Assembly (NCBI GenBank): GCA_015679605.1
Contig: JAAAVE010000491.1
Coordinates: 4,441 to 18,108, forward strand
Source: Podila epigama
Taxonomy: Eukaryota > Mortierellomycota > Mortierellomycetes > Mortierellales > Mortierellaceae
Direction: 5' to 3'
Length of the DNA stretch: 13,668 nucleotides
Position 1 is the stretch's first letter. Each line of letters begins with the position of its first letter. Below are positions 8,232 to 13,668 of the stretch, in pieces. The notes under the pieces were generated by a model. That model was given only the letters and a program-made list of their open reading frames with translations. It was not told where the DNA came from and made no database searches. A program made the position numbers and the translations under genes.

Positions 8232-8327
8232 AAACAGAATTGTATTTGTTTTCAAGTTTTGCATCAAAAAAAAATAAAATATTTAAAAAAAAAAAAAAAA
8301 AAATTTAAAAAAAAAAAAAAAAAATCT
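8232..8327. terminator. Convergent 3' region of TFB5 and the LRR gene
   Basis: These 96 bases between the two stop codons are almost entirely A/T on the right side. They hold AATAAA at 8273-8278 (TFB5 sense), an A19 run (8285-8303), TTT, and an A18 run (8307-8324). Both transcripts probably end here or overlap. No cleavage site can be fixed from sequence alone. Confidence 0.6.
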
Positions 8328-10694
8328 TTAATAACGTTCATCTCCTGGCTTGAGGCTATAGCGAGTACCGACGGGTGAGATGTATCGGCTATTGAAGATG
8401 TACTCCAACATCCGCTCTCGGGTATAGTATCGTGTGAGGGTGCTCCGTTCACCTGCTGCCTGGACTGTGGCTCGGATTTGGGCAATGGTCATTGTGCGGC
8501 CAGGATCGAGGAAAGCACAAATATTTTCAAAGATTTCGTATGGCATGTTGCCGAGGTTGGCCAGGATCTTGTGTGGGTTGTACTCGTAGGTGATATGTCC
8601 GCCTACATAGGTGTGCTGGCTGTCGCCTGAGGTGGTGGCTATGGAGGGCGAACGGTGATGGCTAGGTGTTGGATTCACAAGCGTAGACACTGTCGAGATA
8701 GATGAAGTGAGTCCATGGGTGGCAGGGCGCTGTCCACCCGAGAAGAGGGACGAGTTGGACGACTGTCGATGAACAATCTTGTTCTGGGCATTGCCACTGC
8801 TGTTGCTATCACTCACTTGGTTGTGTGATGGCATGAACGACAGTCGGGACTGGGTGTTGCTAACACTGGTATTGCTGGGGCTAATGTCGAGCTCGAATTG
8901 ACCGACTTTGTCGAGATTGGTTGAGCATGATATTGATCCATGGTTGCTTCTATTACAGTGACTCGTGCTGTTATCACCGTTGCTGTTGCTATTGTTGTTA
9001 TAGCTGCTATTGCCTCCTTTGCCGATCGACAGTAAGGAGCTGATCGACGTGGACGAATTGGTCCTGCCCAAGACCTTGCGGATCAGTTTCCAGCCCCGGA
9101 GATGGTGTTGGATGTGATGCTGTTGTTGTTGCTGCAGTAATTTCTGGTTGGCGGGCAAGCCCAGGAGGACGATCCGGGACAAGACCAAGATCCGGCATGC
9201 GGCGGAATAAATGGCCTGTTGCCAGATATGGTTCCTTGTAAGCGAGTTTTGGAACGAGTCATAAAGACTCTGTCTGTCCTCAGAATTGTAATCCAACTGC
9301 AAACCCTTCAAGGACCGATTACGGACGAGATTACTGGCCAAGGCCCAGTAGCCATCGACGCCAATGTCTGGATTGTTGGTGAGACACAAGTTTTGAAGTC
9401 CTGTAGTGGATGAGAGTACCTTGGCGATGGCGATGGCACTCTCGGTCGATAGTCTGCAATTGTCGAGGAGGACACTCTCGAGCGTGGTGTTACCAGCCAT
9501 GCCAGAGGCGAGGGCCTCGATGGAGGCCGTGGAGAGCAAGTTAAAGGAGAGATTGAGCTCACGGAGGGACGAGTTGGTTTTGAGGACTTTGGCCAGGGCC
9601 TTCAAGCCCAGGTCCGAGTCTCCCTGTCCGATGTGGTTCAGCTCCAAGTCGATGTGGTTGAGGAATCGGTTGCGATGTAGGCTCAGGCAGAGGTCAACGA
9701 GGCCCTTGTCACCAATGTTGTTGTGGGCGAGGTAGAGGTGGGTCAGATGTCTGTTCGAGACGAGAGCTATTGCTAGAGCGGCTGCACCTTTTGGGCCCAT
9801 TTCGTTCATGTCGAGACTGAGGGAGTTGAGGGTGCGGTTGAATCGGACGGCTTCAGCAATCAATGTTACGCCATCGGGGCCAAGACCGTTGGAGGCAATG
9901 TTCAAATGTCGAATGATCCTGTTCTTGGCTAATATCCGTGCAAGGTGAGGAGCACCAGCCTTTTTGATGTTGTTGGATTGGAGACAGAGACGGTTGATGC
10001 CCCGATTGAGGAGCAGGGCATCAGCCAGGTGCTCGGCGCCAGCATGCGTGACCTGGTTGCCAGAGAGGTCGAGGGTCCTGATGGTTTCGTTCTTGGCAAG
10101 AACACGAGCGAGGTACTTGACGGTCTTGTCGTTGACGCCGGAGCGGGCGAGGCTGAGGGAGGTGATGGTGCGGTTGAACTTCCAAGCCTCAAAAATTGTC
10201 TTTGTGGCCTGTTGACTAATGGTGCTGTTTTCCATTTTGAGAGTTTTGATGTTGGCAGCATCTGAGGACTTTATGAGTTTGGCGAGGATCTTTGCGTCTG
10301 CGGAGGAGACGGAGGCGCCCGTGATGTTGAGGGTCTCGAGGACTTTTGAGTCTTTGCCGGTCATGTCGCGAATGAGGTAGTCAAGTTCTACATCGGAGAG
10401 CAACATGAAATTGCCGCGCTGGATGGCGGAGATGATGGGTGCAAGAGGAACGATGGTCGAGGCTGGGCGAGATCGTGAACCGCGCGACTTTGAGGAGGAG
10501 CGGGAGCTGGAGCCATTGTTGCCAAAGCTGGCGAGAGGGCTGTAGCTAGGGGTGGGGGTGGAGATGCTTCGCTCGCTTGAGGTACGCGTGAGGTTCAAGG
10601 AGGGAAAGGAGAAGACATTAGTGCTGACCTTGCGCAAGGTGGCTCCATGGTTTGAGGGTGCAGGCAGAGACTGATTCCTGCCAAGTCGGACCAT
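8328..10694 (-). CDS. RNI-like leucine-rich-repeat protein with F-box-like C terminus
   Basis: This is a single open frame of 788 residues beginning at ATG in a GGAATGG context. Residues 1-80 are Ser/Arg-rich and basic. Residues about 85-490 hold roughly 12 ribonuclease-inhibitor-type LRRs of about 28 residues. The repeat core is N-x-x-I/L-x-x-L-x-L-x-x-N, for example TIRTLDLSGNQV, HLTHLYLAHNNI and SLRELNLSFNLL. Most begin with Asn-Arg or Asn-Thr. A hydrophobic helix (about 492-514, RILVLSRIVLLGLP) and a QQQQQHHIQHH tract follow, then a Ser/Asn linker (about 545-700). The last 80 residues include NMPYEIFENICAFLDPG, an F-box-like helix, and a further basic helical part. LRRs normally bind proteins; an F-box would imply a Skp1-linked ubiquitin ligase adaptor. 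The F-box reading is tentative, because F-box-LRR proteins usually carry the F-box first. There are no NACHT or kinase motifs. Confidence 0.88.
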   Translation of the reverse strand: MVRLGRNQSLPAPSNHGATLRKVSTNVFSFPSLNLTRTSSERSISTPTPSYSPLASFGNNGSSSRSSSKSRGSRSRPASTIVPLAPIISAIQRGNFMLLSDVELDYLIRDMTGKDSKVLETLNITGASVSSADAKILAKLIKSSDAANIKTLKMENSTISQQATKTIFEAWKFNRTITSLSLARSGVNDKTVKYLARVLAKNETIRTLDLSGNQVTHAGAEHLADALLLNRGINRLCLQSNNIKKAGAPHLARILAKNRIIRHLNIASNGLGPDGVTLIAEAVRFNRTLNSLSLDMNEMGPKGAAALAIALVSNRHLTHLYLAHNNIGDKGLVDLCLSLHRNRFLNHIDLELNHIGQGDSDLGLKALAKVLKTNSSLRELNLSFNLLSTASIEALASGMAGNTTLESVLLDNCRLSTESAIAIAKVLSSTTGLQNLCLTNNPDIGVDGYWALASNLVRNRSLKGLQLDYNSEDRQSLYDSFQNSLTRNHIWQQAIYSAACRILVLSRIVLLGLPANQKLLQQQQQHHIQHHLRGWKLIRKVLGRTNSSTSISSLLSIGKGGNSSYNNNSNSNGDNSTSHCNRSNHGSISCSTNLDKVGQFELDISPSNTSVSNTQSRLSFMPSHNQVSDSNSSGNAQNKIVHRQSSNSSLFSGGQRPATHGLTSSISTVSTLVNPTPSHHRSPSIATTSGDSQHTYVGGHITYEYNPHKILANLGNMPYEIFENICAFLDPGRTMTIAQIRATVQAAGERSTLTRYYTRERMLEYIFNSRYISPVGTRYSLKPGDERY

Positions 10695-10827
10695 TCCCTT
10701 GTATCGGATGGATGGCTTTTTGTTTAGCTGGTGGTTTGGTTGTTTGGTGATTGGTAGTGCTCGACTGTTGTAAAGCGATCGATAGTGGTGGTAATGTCGT
10801 TCAAAATGTACTAAATAAAAGCCGGGT

Positions 10828-10936
10828 CTAGAGAGAAGAAATGCAAGAAGAAAGGTTGTCAGTATGGCTTCATATACGAGCGTGTGAATATGTGTGTGTG
10901 TGCTTGCTGTAGGTGGGTGGGGTAGATGATACTCAC
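10828..10936 (-). other. 5'-UTR intron of the LRR gene
   Basis: On the minus strand a donor ACAA|GTGAGT starts at 10936 and an acceptor TTCTTCTCTCTAG ends at 10828. ACTGAC, a good branch-site match, lies about 35 bases before the acceptor. Length is 109 bases. The acceptor is about 130 bases upstream of the ATG at 10694, so the intron lies in the leader. Confidence 0.65.
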
Positions 10937-11246
10937 TTGTTCACTTGTTTGAAGGACTTGCCTTGCAAATGAATATGGGAAAAGGGGGGTTATGAATAGA
11001 CGAATGGATGAGGATGGGTGGATGAAACGGTCGTTCTAACCCCTGCAAAATGAAAAAAGGATGGCTGTTTGAGTGAAGAAGAGAGAAGGAGGTAGAGTGT
11101 GCTTTCAGGTGAAGGAAAGAGATGTTGAAGTGAGGATGAGGGATGAAGAAGGCGACAAAAAGGATGAAAGAACAATGGGTAATAAAAATGTCAGTCGTCT
11201 GATAGATAGTGATAGATAGAAACGATGGATCCTCGGAGGATGGATG

Positions 11247-11385
11247 TGATGATATGATGATGATGATGATTGAGGATGAGTGTGTGATATTTGTGTGTGT
11301 GTTATGAGTGTGTGAACGTGTGCGTGTTAAGTGTGCGTGTTATGTGTGATATGTGGATGTGGATGTGAATGTGAATGCTGTGTAT
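11247..11385. repeat. ATG-triplet run followed by TG-rich degenerate repeat
   Basis: (ATG)n covers about 11254-11270. Degenerate TGTGTG, GTGCGTGTTA and GGATGTGGATGTGAATGTGAATG units run from about 11280 to 11385. Confidence 0.85.
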
Positions 11386-11677
11386 GCTTTGATATGGGAC
11401 AATGGTATAATGGTACAAGAATAAAAGTAAAGAAAAAAGACAAGACAAGAGACAAGAAAAAGAAAAGAAGAAAAGCATCCGATCCAATTCAATCCAAACC
11501 AATGCCAAAAGCCAATGCCAATGTTGTGTCATTGCCCATTCCATGCATCCCTCCATTTCAACACGCGGCTTTAAAAAAAAAGGTATCGGCTTTGGTCAAA
11601 CAAAGGAAACACGAGGGTATGCATGACAAAGACATTAGTCAATTGCTCACGCAAATTAGCGCCGTCATCGGCATCCC

Positions 11678-11735
11678 GCATCCATATCCATATCCATGTT
11701 CCCATCCTTGGGATCCCATACCCATACATACCCAC
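11678..11735. repeat. CATATC / CCCATAC degenerate tandem repeat
   Basis: CATCCATATCCATATCCATG is followed by CCCATCC, CCCATACCCATACATACCC units. Confidence 0.75.
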
Positions 11736-11835
11736 CTTGAATCAATCCCCCTTGACCTTATCCCGACACACACAACACATTACGCCCTTTGGTACCGCCG
11801 CAATGAGCATTGCGCGCAAATATCACCCTACCTCG

Positions 11836-11869
11836 TCCAGTCCAATCCAGTCCAATCCAATCCAATCCG
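11836..11869. repeat. TCCAA/TCCAG pentamer repeat
   Basis: About seven units of TCCAG, TCCAA or TCCGA lie head to tail. They follow a looser set of CCAATGCCAA units near 11485-11525. Confidence 0.85.
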
Positions 11870-12978
11870 ATGCCATACAGTCCATCCATGTTTTCTTCAC
11901 CTTCCTTTGCCCAAAGGGCCCTGTTTGGCCTTTTTAGGCCTTCTTTGCTTGTTTTGTGAATGCGTCGAGGATGGCACATGATGCATCCCCCTCTCTCTCC
12001 TTCTCCCCCTTCATCCCTCATCCCCTTTAGGAAGATACACACACACACAGACACAGGGTAAATACACATGAAAAAGCCCTCTTCCTCAAAAGTTGGGCGT
12101 CTTGGTTTTCTTTTCTTTCTTGGATTTCTTTGGTTTTTTTTTTTTTTTGTCCTTCTAAATCGAACGCCAAGAAGGAAGGAAAAAGATGCCTTGTCTATTC
12201 TTTTTTTCTTCTTTTTTCACACGCCCTCCACCTCCGTATTGAACATGACTCTCAGTGCGCCGCACTGCACAAGAGGTAGGGGTGGTCCACCCTCAATTGC
12301 AAAACTCCAAAAATCAAAAATCGCTCAACTTTGGGTGGGAAGGATACAATTTTTGTGCATTGATTCTCCCTTGTTGACAAATTGACAAAAAAAATAGCCC
12401 CTCGTGCCCCACCCATTGCTTTGGTCCACTCGAGGCTAGGCACATGAGAAATGTTGTGTTGTTTACCTTAATTGTTTTCCAGACAACGAGAGCAAGAGAA
12501 GGGTTCACCCGACCAAAAGGAGTTGGTTTATGTGGTGATCTACAAATGGCGCAAGGTGCACAAAAAAAAGATGGGTGAGTGAGGTTTACCGAGGAGAGAC
12601 AAAGCATTGTATGAAAGTATAAAAGAAAAGAAAAAAGAAAAAAAAGGGGGAGAATGAGGACTGTTGTCGATCGTCTTTCTATCCTTTTGCATCCCTCTCT
12701 TCGACAGTTACTGCTGTTGGATTCAAACAAAGAGGAAACGTGGTCAAGACGATCGTTGGTCCGATAAGAATTGTCAAAAGGTGTACATGGCGTCAATGGT
12801 GTAGCAGGAAAGCATGCAGAAGGAAGAGAGGCAAGCTTATATGGAAATGAGTTGTTGTACATTTTGCATGCATGCATGTATGTATATCCAACGCACTGTC
12901 AAGTGCAGTTAATAGATGTACAGTGTACTTGATGTATCGTTGTCATTGTTGTTGTGTTGTTGTTTGCAATTGTCTTTT

Positions 12979-13026
12979 GGAGCTCTCTCTCTCTCACACT
13001 AGCCCTTTCTCTCTCTCTTGCTCTCC
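12979..13026. repeat. CT-rich dinucleotide repeat
   Basis: Two CTCTCTCT blocks (about 12983-12995 and 13009-13018) are separated by ACACTAGCCCTTT. Confidence 0.75.
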
Positions 13027-13381
13027 TTGTGTGGATGTGCATGTTGGACTGCATAGTTTAAACGAAATGACATGGTTCATGGTTGGCAGTCCCTGGCCCG
13101 AAAATTATTGTCCTCCAAACAAAGACGAGTTTTTTGGCACATGGTAGGGCAAAAAAAAAAATATGCAGTCCCACAAAGTAGGGACAATGGACATACATGT
13201 TGAACACGTCCATGGATGGGAGAGAAGTTGTAGAGTGTACAGTACTTGCCTCCTTTCAATGGAGCTATGAAGTACACATTTCGTTACAACCAATTCGTCC
13301 CTCCATCATGGACATGACAATGAGCGACTGAGTGAATAAAATGTTCAAAGGCGCGTCATGCAAGTGTGAATGTGTACGTTG

Positions 13382-13430
13382 GTGTGTGTGTGTGTGTATG
13401 TGTGTGTACAGTGGTGTGTACAGTGGTGTG
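13382..13430. repeat. TG microsatellite plus two copies of a 12-base unit
   Basis: A TG tract at 13382-13408 is followed by two adjacent copies of GTGTGTACAGTG. Confidence 0.85.
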
Positions 13431-13629
13431 TTCGTGGGTAGGGTGTGGTGTGAGTGAGAAAAGAGCAACATCAAAGTGACAGGGTATCCATCCATCCAAA
13501 GGGAAATGAAAAACAATCTCTTTTGGGAAAGCTCTCTTCTTCCCTCCAAGTAAAAACACGCGCTAGTAACAACAAAAATGCTCGCACCCTCGGTAAGGAC
13601 AAACCCATCTGCAAGCAAAGGGGGAAGGG

Positions 13630-13658
13630 AGACAGAGAGAGAGAGGGAGAGGGGGGGA
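13630..13658. repeat. GA/G-rich purine tract
   Basis: GAGAGAGAGAGGGAGAGGGGGGG lies near the right edge of the window. Confidence 0.8.
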
Positions 13659-13668
13659 AAACAAATGT

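Larger units (their letters stand above)
10937..13668. other. 2.7 kb stretch with no supported gene; simple-repeat-rich
   Basis: I found no family similarity on either strand. Open frames here are short or made of repeat-derived peptides (Cys-Glu-Cys, His-Ile-His, Ser-Leu-Leu runs). The part nearest 10937 should hold the leader and promoter of the LRR gene. The rest carries TG, ATG, CATATC, TCCAA, CT and GA repeats, A runs near 11572 and 13151-13161, a T run near 12137, and GCATGCATGCATGTATG near 12866. No tRNA-like cloverleaf was recognised by eye. A short coding-like patch at 11578-11682 is treated as a finding. Confidence 0.5.

Noticed and set aside
9308-10265. Other-frame open readings across the LRR gene
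   Set aside because: They are explained by the repetitive LRR codons in the true frame.
11331-11981. 216-residue plus-strand open frame
   Set aside because: Most of it is translated TG, CATATC and TCCAA repeat. Only the short patch at 11578-11682 looks protein-like.
12314-12877. 187-residue minus-strand open frame
   Set aside because: It has no recognisable domain, an uneven composition, and a start in a GCAT repeat. It may be chance; I could not support it as a gene.
13168-13185. Inverted repeat GTCCC/GGGAC with an 8-base loop
   Set aside because: A five-pair stem is expected by chance, and no RNA family pattern was seen around it.
13265-13618. 117-residue minus-strand open frame
   Set aside because: The middle is translated TG microsatellite (His-Thr-His runs), and there is no family similarity.
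10937-13668. Possible transposon in the gene desert
   Set aside because: No terminal repeats, target duplications, or transposase, reverse transcriptase or integrase motifs were seen.

Overview
The window looks like nuclear DNA of an early-diverging fungus. A Mortierella-like (Mortierellomycotina) or related Mucoromycota genome is my best guess. The reasons are short introns (109-216 bases) with fungal splice signals, a fungal-type Cdc20, Ser/Asn/Gln-rich proteins, long A/T homopolymers and many microsatellites. There are no bacterial-style operons, ribosome binding sites, CRISPR arrays or insertion sequences. The taxon is inferred from style; no marker gene was compared.

Layout: (1) 38-3284, minus strand: a two-exon gene for a ~1025-residue disordered protein with 16 spaced tryptophans, many in GW/WG context, ending in an acidic tail. 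(2) 3474-4060, minus strand: an unresolved coding-like locus with two overlapping open frames. (3) 4398-7272, minus strand: a three-exon CDC20 gene, the APC/C activator with C-box and seven WD40 blades. Its first intron appears to be GC-AG. (4) 7273-7751: a ~480-base promoter region shared by two divergent genes. (5) 7752-8231, plus strand: TFB5, the smallest TFIIH core subunit, in three exons. The middle exon is only 16 bases and the second intron is GC-AG. (6) 8232-8327: a 96-base A/T-rich tail between convergent genes. (7) 8328-10694, minus strand: one long open frame for a leucine-rich-repeat (RNI-like) protein with an F-box-like C terminus, preceded by a 5'-UTR intron. (8) About 10937-13668: 2.7 kb with no gene I can support, full of TG, ATG, TCCAA, CATATC, CT and GA simple repeats.

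These genes do not form a pathway. CDC20 (mitotic exit) and TFB5 (transcription initiation and nucleotide excision repair) are housekeeping genes that share a divergent promoter. The points most worth a second look are the TFB5 microexon, the repeated use of a GCAAGT donor, the GW-rich protein as a possible Argonaute-binding scaffold, and the double-frame locus at 3474-4060. All exon boundaries were placed by hand from splice consensus, reading phase and family similarity; there is no transcript evidence.
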